Shown here: positions 53,450 through 62,938 of the stretch, piece by piece
How the letters are laid out: every line of letters starts with the position of its first letter
How positions within the stretch are numbered: the first letter of the stretch is position 1
Position numbers and translations under genes: made by a program
The notes under the pieces: generated by a model
Told to the model about the DNA's origin: nothing
Database searches by the model: none
What the model saw: only the letters and a program-made list of their open reading frames with translations
Assembly: GCA_001600495.1 (NCBI GenBank)
Contig: BCKE01000062.1
Location: forward strand, 1-64,000
DNA length: 64,000 bases
Reading direction: 5' to 3'
Source: Pilasporangium apinafurcum
Lineage: Eukaryota; Oomycota; Peronosporomycetes; Pythiales; Pythiaceae

Positions 53450-54170
53450 GTTTTGCCCTAGAGCTCCTCCAAGCGTTGTAGGGCTGTGGCTTCTAGGCGC
53501 ACCAAGACGTCCACGCCCTGGGAGTTATTGATACCCTCAAGGAAAAACACAAACCCGTCGAGCACAGGCCGCCTTTATGGTGTTGTGTACTACGGAAGCG
53601 TGCCAAAATTGGCATCGTGGATGGCGGGTTGCCGTCATGAAGAGAACCACAGGTCTGGTGCAAAGAAAAAATTGAAGCTCAACTTTGTCGACCCGCTGTC
53701 GCATTTGGCAGCGTCGTATTTGTGGACAGACACGCGGAAGCAGTTCACGATCGTCCACAGCTATGTACGTGTGGGTGCGTCTGTTAACTCGTCCGCACGG
53801 TGTGTGGGCAGTGGTGGGAGCGCAACGTTGACTGTAAAATTTTCGGTTGCATACGTCGATGAACATTGATGATCAATGTTGTGTTGATGTTCTTGTTGCA
53901 AGCACGGACTTGGGCGATCAGCACCATCGAGATTTCCGTTAATGTGTTCATCGTACTGATGTAACCACTGGATTGCGTCCGCGCGGACAAATTCGTACTC
54001 TGTATGGTCAAGTGGACGACATAGTGACCGATCTTAAGGAATTGTATGTTGTGGCTGCGGCTGAACAGCAAATGGCGGTCGCGGTTGATGGTCAATGCTC
54101 TGTCCTTAACATTCTGATAGTAGACGCACCAAATTCTGCGAGTTCTGATCAGATTTTTGATAAAATGATC
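53450..54170 (-). pseudogene. BAHD acyltransferase pseudogene
   Basis: On the minus strand, fragments in several frames align with the intact neighbour at 54275-55738. One is I-N-R-D-R-H-L-L-F-S (compare I-N-H-D-R-T-L-L-F-S). Another is S-T-M-N-T-L-T-E-I-S-M-V-L-I-A-Q-V-R (compare S-T-L-D-V-V-T-A-L-M-A-T-L-I-T-Q-A-R). The C-terminal end matches too (53455-53560). The middle is shortened and the frame is broken repeatedly. The 5' third is missing. It is the outermost member of the tandem BAHD cluster. Confidence 0.75.
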
Positions 54171-54274
54171 GAAAGCACATTTACTGGTCTATTGAATTAG
54201 TTTTCAACGAAAGTACTCAACACACAAACTCTTAATAACAACTTAATCACACACCCATTTACCCAGTCTACATT

Positions 54275-55738
54275 CTAATCCGCAGCACGCCAGCACGCAG
54301 GGATGTACTTCGCCCACAAATCTCGCAATCTCTCCAGCGCCTTAGCCTCCAAGAAGACCAGCAAGTCGATCCCAGAAGATTGCGCCATTCCTTCGAGGAT
54401 AAACACGAATCCATCGTGCAATGGCAACGTCGGCGGCGCGGCATACAACGGATGGGCACCAAAGTCCACGTCATAGGCACCGAGCCCCACCCAGGACGAG
54501 AAGAACACGTCTGGTCCAAAGAAGGCGTTCGTGGCCAGCTGTACACTGCCTGGCGGAGCAGCGTCAAGCAACTCGAGCGTGTCGGCGATGTATGCGCCGT
54601 CGATTTTACGGATGGCTGCACGGATCCGCTGTGCCATACCGCGCAGTGTTGCACTTGTTAGGGCGTTGGAACTCGTAAAATTCATCGCAGAGTGGGCCGA
54701 GAGCGCACCCATGACAGCATTGGCCGTGAAGTTGGGTGGTAATGGTGGCGTTGTCCGGTTGCGCATGTTGATGGCAGTTGTCACGTTTACGTCTTGGTTG
54801 TGACCACGTGCCTGCGTGATTAGCGTCGCCATCAGCGCAGTTACGACATCTAGTGTGCTGAAAGTGTCGGTAGGTTGCGCCACAAACGCCTTTAACTGGC
54901 GCAAATCATCGGGAGAGAGGTGGAACGTCTGCTGGCCGGATTTGGGAAACGTCGGCATTTCAACAGGCGTCTCCTGTTGCGGGCGAGAGACAATTTTGTA
55001 CTCGGCATGCTCCAGCTGCACACCAGTCCCCTTGCTGAACAACAGTGTACGGTCGTGGTTGATAACCAATTCTTCATTCTTCTCGCCGCGGTAGTAATTA
55101 CCCCACGTCTTCATCAGCGTGAAACACGCCTCACCATCCATGACACCGTGGTTAATGTTAACACCGATGGCCAATGCACCATCATGGAGCAACGTGCACT
55201 TCACGGCAATTAAATCCGTTGGGGCTCGTGGTGGAATCAATGCAAACGGCGTGGTATTCAGAGCTTCGGATATGTCCATCTTTGCCACTTGGCTATCGAT
55301 GATGATTAATGCAGAAGAAACGTCGTCTTCATTATTAGCACGTGGCTGAATCGTGAAGAGGTCCTTTTCACTGTCAATGTATAGTTTGCCGTCCAGTAGG
55401 TAGGTGTAGTGGTCACTCAAAACTTCCAGGAACGTGCGCTTTAGTCGCTTGAGGTCATAGGATACATCGTCTTTTTCGGGTCCAGAATTGGATGATTCTG
55501 TGAGAGGTGGAAAGAGATAAAGCACCTCGAACCCGAACAGCGCGGCGATCTTGTCGAATGGGCAGAGCTGGATTACGTCGCTTGTTGGCTTGAGAGCTTT
55601 GGCCGGTGTCACTGGCTTGAGAGCTTTGACTGGAGTCACTGGCTTGAGAGCTTTGACTGGAGTCATTGGGTGCGGCTTGACTGTTGACAAAGAATTATTG
55701 TCCGTCGTGATTGTTAGCAAAGGATTATTGTTCGTCAT
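54275..55738 (-). CDS. BAHD-type acyltransferase 1 (transferase family)
   Basis: Single-exon, 487 residues. BAHD enzymes transfer acyl groups from CoA thioesters to alcohols or amines. The catalytic H-x-x-x-D is seen as N-H-G-V-M-D-G (about residue 200). The structural D-F-G-W-G region appears as D-V-D-F-G-A-H-P (about 423). The Asp-Phe-Gly core is kept and the following Trp-Gly is changed, as in both paralogues. A 27-bp tandem repeat adds three T-P-V-K-A-L-K-P units near residues 24-50, absent from the paralogues. No signal peptide, so cytosolic. Cluster partners are at 56362 (same strand) and 59732 (opposite strand). An oomycete-type initiator lies 42 bp upstream of the ATG. Substrate unknown. 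Confidence 0.9.
   Translation of the reverse strand: MTNNNPLLTITTDNNSLSTVKPHPMTPVKALKPVTPVKALKPVTPAKALKPTSDVIQLCPFDKIAALFGFEVLYLFPPLTESSNSGPEKDDVSYDLKRLKRTFLEVLSDHYTYLLDGKLYIDSEKDLFTIQPRANNEDDVSSALIIIDSQVAKMDISEALNTTPFALIPPRAPTDLIAVKCTLLHDGALAIGVNINHGVMDGEACFTLMKTWGNYYRGEKNEELVINHDRTLLFSKGTGVQLEHAEYKIVSRPQQETPVEMPTFPKSGQQTFHLSPDDLRQLKAFVAQPTDTFSTLDVVTALMATLITQARGHNQDVNVTTAINMRNRTTPPLPPNFTANAVMGALSAHSAMNFTSSNALTSATLRGMAQRIRAAIRKIDGAYIADTLELLDAAPPGSVQLATNAFFGPDVFFSSWVGLGAYDVDFGAHPLYAAPPTLPLHDGFVFILEGMAQSSGIDLLVFLEAKALERLRDLWAKYIPACWRAAD
55587..55667 (-). repeat. 27-bp in-frame tandem repeat, three copies
   Basis: Units at 55587-55613, 55614-55640 and 55641-55667, each starting GGCTTGAGAGCTTTG on the plus strand, encode nine residues (V-T-P-V-K-A-L-K-P or close) in BAHD 1. 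The repeats are almost identical, implying recent slippage. The extra sequence sits before the conserved fold. Confidence 0.9.
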
Positions 55739-55776
55739 GGTATGAACTTGAATCTTTCTTCACTTGAGCGCTACTT

Positions 55777-55794
55777 CGCAAAATGAGGAATGTG
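55777..55794 (-). promoter_or_regulatory. oomycete core promoter initiator of BAHD 1
   Basis: The minus strand reads CACATTCCTCATTTTGCG, with CATTCCTCATTTT fitting the oomycete initiator consensus CATTYYNCAWTTT without mismatch. It ends 38 bp upstream of the ATG, the usual place for transcription starts in oomycete genes. Confidence 0.6.
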
Positions 55795-56361
55795 AGAAGT
55801 TGTAAGAGGTTCTTCGCAATCGCTGCTTGAGCTTCATGGCAGACCCATGCCTTTCAATTGGAAGACAAGGATGTTAGAGGCTCAGCTGAGCGAACACATC
55901 CTCTGAGGTAGAGAACATTGGGATGTGGCAAATTTGATGATGAAACTGCTTTAGATATTACCTCTCAATCTTGGAGACTCGATAAGATAAGAGTCGAAGG
56001 ATGTATAAAAATATTTTGTATCATCCTCATGATCGTGGTTCTGATCCTTTTTTCTGTCAGTTTCATTGATTCATCTGCAATCAATTTCTAAGTATAAGCA
56101 TAGCTACACTGGGCATAAGATAGGATTGACACCAATTGGGTCTTCACTCCAAATGCAAAGAGAGAATGCTTTCTCAACTTACTCCAGCCAACATTTGTTC
56201 ACGAGCGCACGTATGCTATTAGTTATGAGTAGTAGTTCATCGCGAAATTTGTTTTGGTTATACTTTGTAAAAAAATACAAGAGAGGAGAGGGGAGGGGAG
56301 AACTATTTCATTTCTATCTACCATATAGTTAGCGCGCACCGCCTCCATTTTCGGAATCACA
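55795..56361. other. intergenic between BAHD 1 and BAHD 2
   Basis: No gene seen. A GA-rich stretch (AGGAGAGGGGAGGGGAG) occurs near 56285-56300. Confidence 0.5.
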
Positions 56362-57684
56362 TTATGGACGTTGCCAACAGCTTGGGACGTGCTTCGCCCA
56401 TAGCATCTCGAAGTTCTTCAGTGCATTTTCTTCCAAATACACCAACAAACCGATACCATTCGACTGTGCTATACCGTCAAGAACATACACAAACCCGTCC
56501 ATGAGTGGGACAGTCGGTGGAGACGCCAGCCACGGTCGTGTACCGAAATCCGCCTCAGATGCGCCCAAGTTCAGCCATGACGAAAAGAAAATGTCTGGAC
56601 CGAAAAACGCGTCGAAGTTGAGCTGCATACGCTTGGAATCGAGCAATTCCAGTCGGTCTGCGAGATAGGGACCGTCGACTTTGCGGATGGACGCGCGGAT
56701 CCGCTGTGCCATCTGCTTGAGTGTTGCAGCCGCACCATCCACGCTATTTACAAAATCAGCAGCCGGGTGCGTGGATCGTCCAATGCTAGCACCGTTGCCG
56801 GTGAAGTTCGCTGGTAGTGGTGGTTCTGTGCGCGTGCGGATATTGATAACCTGACCAATGTTCACGTCTTGCTTGTGACCACGCGCCTGTGTCACCAGCA
56901 CTGACGTTAGTGCCGTCACGACGTCTAGCGTACTGATGATGTCGTCCGAGGGATCCGCCGACTCGACCACAAACGCTTTAAGTTGCTTGAGCTCTTCTGT
57001 AGACAAGTGGACGACACAGTGGTTGGTCTTAGGGAATTGCATGGGAGGAGTGTCTGCTGGAGGAGCCGAGGAAGGGGGAGGAACAGGTCGGTACTCGATG
57101 TGTTCACGACAAGAACCAACGCCTTTGCTGTAAAGCAGCGATCGTTCGTGACAAATGACGAGCTGGTCGTCGATCTCACCACGATAGTATTGACCCCACG
57201 TCTTCATTAGTACAAAGCAACCAACGGCATCCATCACACCGTGGTTCATATTAACACCAATAGCCAACGCACCATCGCGAAGTAGCGTGCATTTGACTGT
57301 GACTAGCTCCTCTGTGACGCGTGGTGGGATCAAATCGTACGGCATCGTCTTTATTGCCTCTGTAATGTCTATATCTGCAACCATGTCATCGATCTCAATC
57401 AATTTTGGTTGCGGATCATCCTTGGAGCGATTCTGAATAAAAATATCCGTGGTCTCAGTATGAAAGAAGAGTTTGCCGTTGAGCATATACGTGTAATGCT
57501 TGGCGATGACTTCCAAAAACGACGAGCGGAGCTTGGGGAGATCAAACGAAGCGGTTGGCTCTGGAAGTGGAGGGAAAAGAAAAATCACCTCAAAGCCGAA
57601 TGTCGCGGCGACCTTGTCGAATGGCGTGAGCTTGATCGACAATGTTTCGTCGACTGCTGTTGACACTACTTTGGTTCCCATCAT
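56362..57684 (-). CDS. BAHD-type acyltransferase 2
   Basis: Single-exon, 440 residues, colinear with BAHD 1 from L-T-P-F-D-K-V-A-A-T-F-G-F-E-V onward. The catalytic motif is N-H-G-V-M-D-A (about residue 165) and the second motif E-A-D-F-G-T-R-P-W (about 375). It ends A-K-H-V-P-S-C-W, as BAHD 1 ends A-K-Y-I-P-A-C-W. Two Met codons in tandem (57684 and 57681) are possible starts. No signal peptide. Tandem duplication with BAHD 1 is evident, with clear divergence between the two. Substrate unknown. Confidence 0.9.
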   Translation of the reverse strand: MMGTKVVSTAVDETLSIKLTPFDKVAATFGFEVIFLFPPLPEPTASFDLPKLRSSFLEVIAKHYTYMLNGKLFFHTETTDIFIQNRSKDDPQPKLIEIDDMVADIDITEAIKTMPYDLIPPRVTEELVTVKCTLLRDGALAIGVNMNHGVMDAVGCFVLMKTWGQYYRGEIDDQLVICHERSLLYSKGVGSCREHIEYRPVPPPSSAPPADTPPMQFPKTNHCVVHLSTEELKQLKAFVVESADPSDDIISTLDVVTALTSVLVTQARGHKQDVNIGQVINIRTRTEPPLPANFTGNGASIGRSTHPAADFVNSVDGAAATLKQMAQRIRASIRKVDGPYLADRLELLDSKRMQLNFDAFFGPDIFFSSWLNLGASEADFGTRPWLASPPTVPLMDGFVYVLDGIAQSNGIGLLVYLEENALKNFEMLWAKHVPSCWQRP

Positions 57685-58209
57685 GATGCTTTTTTATCGG
57701 CGAAAGTACAAGAAAGACGATGTGATCGATCTTTGGTACAGGTGCGTATGAGCTCGTCGACGTTTGAGTTAGAATGATAATTCGCTTGTGGAGAGATGGT
57801 TGGATCTCTTGCGTGATTTGAAAGATGAGGCGGTCATCTTGGGGCCAACTCTAGAACACAACACAACGCTACGTTTGTTGCCATTTCAGTTCTTGCACAC
57901 TTACGTGGTACTTGATTCAGCTGTTCACCGCGTGTTTGTAGTGCGACACTGGATCAAAAACTATCTATTTTTCACATTTTTTGATTAAAATCACAATATG
58001 AGCAGAAAATAACTGTTTATTAGATTCATTTAGCTACCTGATTGGATGAATTAGCCATATATATAGTATTTGTCAGGACATGTGGGACAGCAAAATCAGC
58101 TAAAATGCAAAAAATACAGTAAATAAAGTAAGTAAAAGGTAATTAATTTATATAGTGTGTATATCCAGATCTTGTGAATTTAGGGTTCATAAACAAAATA
58201 GGTTCACTC
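57685..58209. other. intergenic, upstream of BAHD 2
   Basis: A 66-codon open frame at 57788 is not recognisable. The rest is AT-rich and leads into the IS607 derivative. Confidence 0.45.
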
Positions 58210-59130
58210 GCCCCAATTCAGATACGAAAGTATCTCAGGGAGAATCTCCGGTTTTTTCTTTGGATCTGATTTGACCAGCAAAAATTAAGGCTAGACAACC
58301 CTGGAATAGGCATCTCCAACATCTGGACTTGATGAGTCCAGAAGAGTAAGTGTTCAATCCCGAGAAAGATGTTTCTAGCAGCGTTGACATCTATCAAGGA
58401 CGAACTTACGGTGAGGGCTTGGTTTGTCTATTTTGTGTCATTTGACCCTTTCCGAGTCTGAGTATTCCTGTCTTCCTTCCATTTCTTCGAAGACATTAAC
58501 ACGAGACGAGAGGTCTTCTTGGCGTTCTTGCACTTCCACGTCTTCATTGTTTTCTTGCTAACGTTGTTGGTCAGCGTGAACCACGACTTGGACGCTACAC
58601 GCTTTACACATTTATGTGAAGAGTCTGTATCTAAATCGATCTTGGACGGTAACCACAATCCTCAAGATCTGCTCTCTACATACCATTTTCACCAATCTGG
58701 ACAGTTCTGGCTTATTGTATTTGAGACTGGAGCCAATGTCAGTGTTGTCTTCATTATCTGGGAAAGCAGTCGATGGGAATGCTTTCTGTCGTACAAAATC
58801 GGATAGCTGATTTCTCGATGAAACTCGACAAGAGATGACCATATATTTTTGTCAATCTTGGTATTGGGATGACGGAATGACATCCATTCCTTGTGCCAAA
58901 CGACCACCAATCGATTCAAGATCATACACCCACGTTCTGTGCCCATTAGTGCTTGAGATAGTTCTGACATCAACCGGCCCTTAGAGATCCCACTCTCTAA
59001 TGATTTCAGGATGGATACCAAATCTCTCTCTAACATTGGCAGAGAATACATACTTGGTCATGCCTTTCGACTGAAATCGATGTCGTGACATGGTAGCAAA
59101 TTGACAAGTAAAATGGAAGACAGTTAATGA
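58210..59130 (-). mobile_element. IS607/Fanzor2 copy with internal deletion
   Basis: The 3' end at 58214-58430 matches 20412-20600, including the hairpin (58323-58341, stem CTGGACT/AGTCCAG, loop TGATG). At about 58430 the sequence jumps to the N-terminal part of the nuclease (matching 21680), removing about 1.1 kb including all RuvC and zinc-finger codons. The tnpA part follows up to about 59127. Its helix-turn-helix region (ATG at 59061) keeps G-I-H-P-E-I-I-R-E-W-D, and the catalytic block keeps R-V-S-S-R-N-Q and D-I-G-S-S-L. It is interrupted by stops. A second hairpin near the 3' tip is AGATAC-N4-GTATCT (58220-58235). Confidence 0.8.
58499..59061 (-). pseudogene. IS607 TnpA remnant, catalytic serine retained
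   Basis: Minus-strand serine recombinase remnant in the deletion copy. The helix-turn-helix (N-V-R-E-R-F-G-I-H-P-E-I-I-R-E-W) with wing S-T-N-G-H-R is followed, after stop codons near 58983 and 58852, by C-R-V-S-S-R-N-Q, D-I-G-S-S-L-K-Y and I-V-V-T-V-Q-D-R-F. These are the recognisable IS607 TnpA catalytic blocks. This copy keeps the Ser that the 22-kb copy has lost. Confidence 0.75.
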
Positions 59131-59229
59131 AAAAAGAGCTAGCTCGTTGTCTTACTTGTTCTCATTGACGTCGGCTATATGAACGAAAAAACAAATACTC
59201 TTTGTAGTTACAAAATACAAGTTTTTCTA

Positions 59230-59530
59230 TAATATTGTACACACGAACTCAATGCTCATGTGGCCTTACTACAAGTTCAAGACGCTACTAAAATACGAAA
59301 TGGAAAGGGTTGGAGGACGTGTGATCGAGTGTGAGGAATAGTATACAACAAAGACTTGTTCTCAGAGTTCAGGTGTCGGAGATGGCTACTTTGTGGTTGT
59401 CTAGTCTTGATTAGCTTTTGCTGGTCAAGCTGGACCAAAACAACAAAATTGAAGATCCGCCCTGAGATACCGGTATCTATTGGTATCTCACCTGATTCCA
59501 TGAGGTACCTATTTGAGCATCACAGAGTGA
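59230..59530 (+). mobile_element. IS607/Fanzor2 3'-end derivative, opposite orientation
   Basis: Starts within the codons for the L-T-W-S-H-Y-K-F region (here M-L-M-W-P-Y-Y-K-F, 59251). It runs through G-G-R-V-I-E-C-E-E, then a stop, Y-T-T-K-T-C-S, and has the same short junction (about 59365) as the copy at 48.4 kb. The conserved tail (GTCTAGTC, TAGCTTTTGCTGG) leads to a terminal hairpin AGATAC-CG-GTATCT at 59465-59478. It lies about 100 bp from the copy at 58.2-59.1 kb with its 3' end pointing away, so the pair forms a composite with inverted outer ends. Confidence 0.75.
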
Positions 59531-59731
59531 TGATCCCTTGCTCCACAGGGAACATGCACATAACAAGTTCACTGGCTCCGATGAAACCTTCAATATGGAC
59601 TACCACAAGTATCTCTCTCTTCACTCGCGCACTCCCTGATCTGCGCTGAAGCAGCAACTTAAACTCTCGGATCATCAACCAAGGCAACTACTTCATCTTC
59701 CTTACAACACCAACCACAAGCGATAACAGTC

Positions 59732-61072
59732 ATGCGTGACAAGAACGGAGATCAGCTGCTGCCACTCTCTTGCATGGACGCAGCGATGGTGGGCTTTGGT
59801 TTGACGATGCTCTACATCTTTCCCCCACCGAAAAATGGACCAGCGTATGAATTGGACCGCGTAGAGACTACGTTTCGTCATCTCATCGATGAAGACTATC
59901 GGATTTTCATCGGCAAGTTGGACATAGATATCCACACCGGCCAAGTATGCGTGCGGCAGTCGGAATTGGATCTGCAACAAGGCGCTCAGGCGATTCCGTT
60001 TGAGAAAACTCTCGAAACGAGTGCGTTGTCAACTGAAGAAGCTGTGAAAGCTCCAGGAATGACATTCATGGCGCAGCGCGACAAGGATCATAATATATTC
60101 ACGGCCAAAGCAACCCTGCTTAAGGATGGAGGGCTGGCGATCGGTATGAATATGGACCACGTGCTGCTGGATGGCGAAGGAGTGTTCACGTTCATGAAGG
60201 TATGGGGTCAGCACTACCGGCAGGTACCAAAAGAAGAGCGGCTGGTGGTGAATCACGACCGCCATCTGCTCTGTGGGCATGGTAAACCACCAAAACTGCC
60301 TCATCCAGAGTTTACTGTTTTACCACCACCACAACCAGCAGATGTAACCAGTGACAGTGATAAGCAGTCTGATACCGAAGCGTCTGCACCATCATTCCCT
60401 TCCACCTCGCAGCACGTATTCCATGTAACACCGGCAATGATGAAGAAGATCAAGACCATTGCATCTGGTCCGATGGACGCTCCAGATTTCACGTACGTGA
60501 GCACCATTGACGCGCTCACAGCGCTGTTCATCACGCTAATATCCCAAGCACGTGGCCATGGACAAGACGTTCGCTTCACGACGGGTGTCAATGCCCGTAG
60601 ACGGCTGAACCCACCCTTGCCACCAAATTACGCTGGAAATGTGATCTTTAATGCGTTCTCTGCTTACTCCGCTGAGGAACTGGGCTCAGAATTGACTGCA
60701 GAAACATTGCAAAAGTTTGCTCGACGCGTGCGGAAATCGATTATACGACGCGACGATGAGTTTTTGCGGGACGCTATGGACTTTGTTGCGTCACAATCGA
60801 ATTGGACGCGTGTCAAAGTCGGCACCAATTTCTTTTTCGGGCCAGATTTGATGTTCACATCATGGGCGAACATGGGTATGTATGACGCCGACTTCGGCGC
60901 CACGCCGTGGTATGTAGGGCCGCCATTGTTGCCTGTCTGTGATGGTATGACAGTCGTTATGGAAGGCATGCAGCAGGCTGGGGGATTGGACGTATTGGTG
61001 TTGCTTGAGAACAAGGCACTAGCAAAACTTAAGGAGCTGTGGGCCAACGTTCCATTTTGGAATGAGGCATAG
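59732..61072 (+). CDS. BAHD-type acyltransferase 3
   Basis: Single-exon, 446 residues, transcribed opposite to BAHD 1 and 2. The catalytic motif is M-D-H-V-L-L-D-G (about residue 150), keeping His and Asp of H-x-x-x-D. The second motif is D-A-D-F-G-A-T-P-W-Y (about 390). The N-terminal third is more divergent and has no counterpart of the T-P-V-K repeats. It ends L-W-A-N-V-P-F-W. No signal peptide. The gene is separated from BAHD 2 by the two IS607 derivatives. Substrate unknown. Confidence 0.9.
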   Translation: MRDKNGDQLLPLSCMDAAMVGFGLTMLYIFPPPKNGPAYELDRVETTFRHLIDEDYRIFIGKLDIDIHTGQVCVRQSELDLQQGAQAIPFEKTLETSALSTEEAVKAPGMTFMAQRDKDHNIFTAKATLLKDGGLAIGMNMDHVLLDGEGVFTFMKVWGQHYRQVPKEERLVVNHDRHLLCGHGKPPKLPHPEFTVLPPPQPADVTSDSDKQSDTEASAPSFPSTSQHVFHVTPAMMKKIKTIASGPMDAPDFTYVSTIDALTALFITLISQARGHGQDVRFTTGVNARRRLNPPLPPNYAGNVIFNAFSAYSAEELGSELTAETLQKFARRVRKSIIRRDDEFLRDAMDFVASQSNWTRVKVGTNFFFGPDLMFTSWANMGMYDADFGATPWYVGPPLLPVCDGMTVVMEGMQQAGGLDVLVLLENKALAKLKELWANVPFWNEA

Positions 61073-61259
61073 AGAGGAATATCGGATGAGAGACAGACGA
61101 TTCGATTCATTGTTCTTCGAAAACACAGAACGAATTTCGATTGTTAAATGAAAAGGAATTTAAACTCATTAACTGCGTTCGGTCCGTGAACAAAGAAAAT
61201 GTAATGGTAATTCGTCGCTGCAGTGAATGTTTAAAGGAGATCCTATGGGCGTTGCCAAC

Positions 61260-61480
61260 AGATTAGATATGTTTCTCTAGACAAAAAATGCATTAAGGTT
61301 GAACTGCATGCGCTTAGAATCAAGAAGTTCCAATTATCTCCGAGGTACGTGTACGCTTGGAGCCATCGCAACAGGTGGGTGGCTTGGATGTGTTGGTGAT
61401 ACTCGAGAGTCAGACACTAGTGAACCTTCAACTGTTGTTGGCATCAGTTCCATTTTGAAATGAGGAATCGGTACCATACG
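61260..61480. pseudogene. chimeric scrap of two BAHD genes in opposite orientation
   Basis: The left half (about 61266-61345) matches the minus-strand codons of BAHD 2 around 56600-56660 (GCATGCGCTTAGAATCAAGAAGTTCCA). The right half (about 61355-61465) matches the plus-strand 3' end of BAHD 3 (60965-61072), including the last codons and stop. The two pieces abut, so a fragment joined a member of each orientation. It cannot encode anything. Confidence 0.7.
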
Positions 61481-61761
61481 ATGCTACATGGAGATCAGAA
61501 GAACTTGACTGTTAACACTCTCGGTAGAGAAGTGTATGGCGACTTCGATCTCTCAATGAATAATAGTTTGTGCATGGGATATACAAAATTTAATTCAAGT
61601 CATTAGCCACATTTAGTTCCACTGAACAATAGGTCGATGGAACAATTCTCTGTCTTGAATTTCTGCTACATAAACTATTTTCAACTATAATGTTCACTCA
61701 CACAATTGTCTTTGGAGTCCAAGAAGAAAAAGGAAACATATTAACTGCTTGCCAGCGTTGG
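61481..61761. other. intergenic
   Basis: Short spacer between the BAHD scrap and the first elicitin-like gene. Nothing recognised. Confidence 0.5.
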
Positions 61762-62298
61762 CTACGCGATCGACAGCCAAATACTCCGGCAGAAGAGAGC
61801 AAGGGATGTGACCATTGTAATCCAAATCGGGCTCATGACTAGACCAGTCTCATTTGGAGCAGACGATGATGCGGGTGAATCACCCGTTGCATCAATTGCT
61901 CCTTCCTCTTCATCCGTTGGTAAAGTATCAGTTGTATCTTGGTCGTCAATCAGCGGAGTAGAATCTATGCCGGCCCCATTACACGATTTTACGAGTTCTG
62001 CGTTGATGAGCGCTTTAATATCATTGCCATCCACCTTACAATCCGGCCATTCGGATATCACTTCCTTAAGATACTCACGACATACTTGATTGGTGCAATA
62101 GTCATACGATGATGCAGCTTCAGGCGTGAGTGTCGTAAACCCTATGCACGTGCCACTGAGTTCTGCGTTGGCGAGTGCATTGTTGATACGCTCCACATTC
62201 GAGGGAGTGCAATCGACGGCGAACACACCGTTGTTAGAGTACCTCGTAAGAGCTAGCACTCCAAGAATCAGGACAGGACGAGCAGAATAAACTGGCAT
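61762..62298 (-). CDS. elicitin-like protein, one domain, probably GPI-anchored
   Basis: A 178-residue precursor. The signal peptide covers about residues 1-27 (cleavage after V-F-A). The elicitin domain has exactly six Cys (30, 51, 68, 73, 87, 106) with the family's spacing. It includes the Y-D-Y-C .. V-C-R-E-Y-L helix and P-D-C-K-V-D-G. An acidic, Thr/Ser-rich linker follows, and the C-terminal 24 residues are hydrophobic (I-W-I-T-M-V-T-S-L-A-L-F), fitting a GPI signal. Elicitins bind sterols and lipids; oomycetes of the Peronosporales need external sterols, and plants perceive these proteins. Cell-surface location is expected. Same strand as the next gene. Confidence 0.88.
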   Translation of the reverse strand: MPVYSARPVLILGVLALTRYSNNGVFAVDCTPSNVERINNALANAELSGTCIGFTTLTPEAASSYDYCTNQVCREYLKEVISEWPDCKVDGNDIKALINAELVKSCNGAGIDSTPLIDDQDTTDTLPTDEEEGAIDATGDSPASSSAPNETGLVMSPIWITMVTSLALFCRSIWLSIA

Positions 62299-62938
62299 TA
62301 GATTGTTTTATTTGCTGGTTTTTCTTCTGGTTGAAGTGACGCAAAAATTGCAATGACACAACTTATTTACCTAGCCAACTACGGCGAGAGACTAGACACA
62401 AGATGGTAGTAAGGTGGGTTTATTCTTTCCACAGTTTCTGGTAGCTGGGTACATTTGAAGGCCAGCGATTTCTAAAAAGTAAGACACAATTATGACAAAG
62501 ATCACTTTAGCATGGAGGCACTTATTGCAGTTACGCATGTACCCAAGGGAATTCACCCAACATGCGCAGGATTTAAGCTCTATGGGGTATGTTGTGATGC
62601 TGTTTTCGGAATCGACACAGTTGAAGAAAATAAAGACGTGGGGACGCTGCCATTTTGATCATCATTTGCAACAAAAAAACAAAATGTTACTGGTGCGAGT
62701 TTGTGGAAACAAAGCCGCTTTAGGTACATCTACCAACGGCAGTTCATACGCATTGACAAAAGTTCCGAAACGGACAATGAAAATGAGAATATACCATCAT
62801 GCTTTGACTATCAGTATCATTCCAAAGCAGACACATGTGGAAAAGTGAACAAATCCATGTTGAGGTGTATTAACTGCTAGTTTTTTTTCTGAAAAAAAAA
62901 AATGATCTGACGGTTCTTCTTACTACAACTTTGTCTTC
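62299..62938. other. intergenic between elicitin-like genes
   Basis: A 118-codon plus-strand frame (62492-62848) is basic and lacks any recognised domain. It starts with an ATG but I see no support for a gene. A poly-A/T tract at 62880-62905 marks the 3' flank of the next gene. Confidence 0.4.

Noticed and set aside
53486-53869. 127-codon plus-strand frame at the start of the BAHD cluster
   Set aside because: The homology of this stretch is to BAHD codons on the minus strand; the plus frame is a shadow of the pseudogene.
62492-62848. 118-codon frame between the elicitin-like genes
   Set aside because: Starts with ATG but shows no domain, signal peptide or codon pattern like its neighbours.
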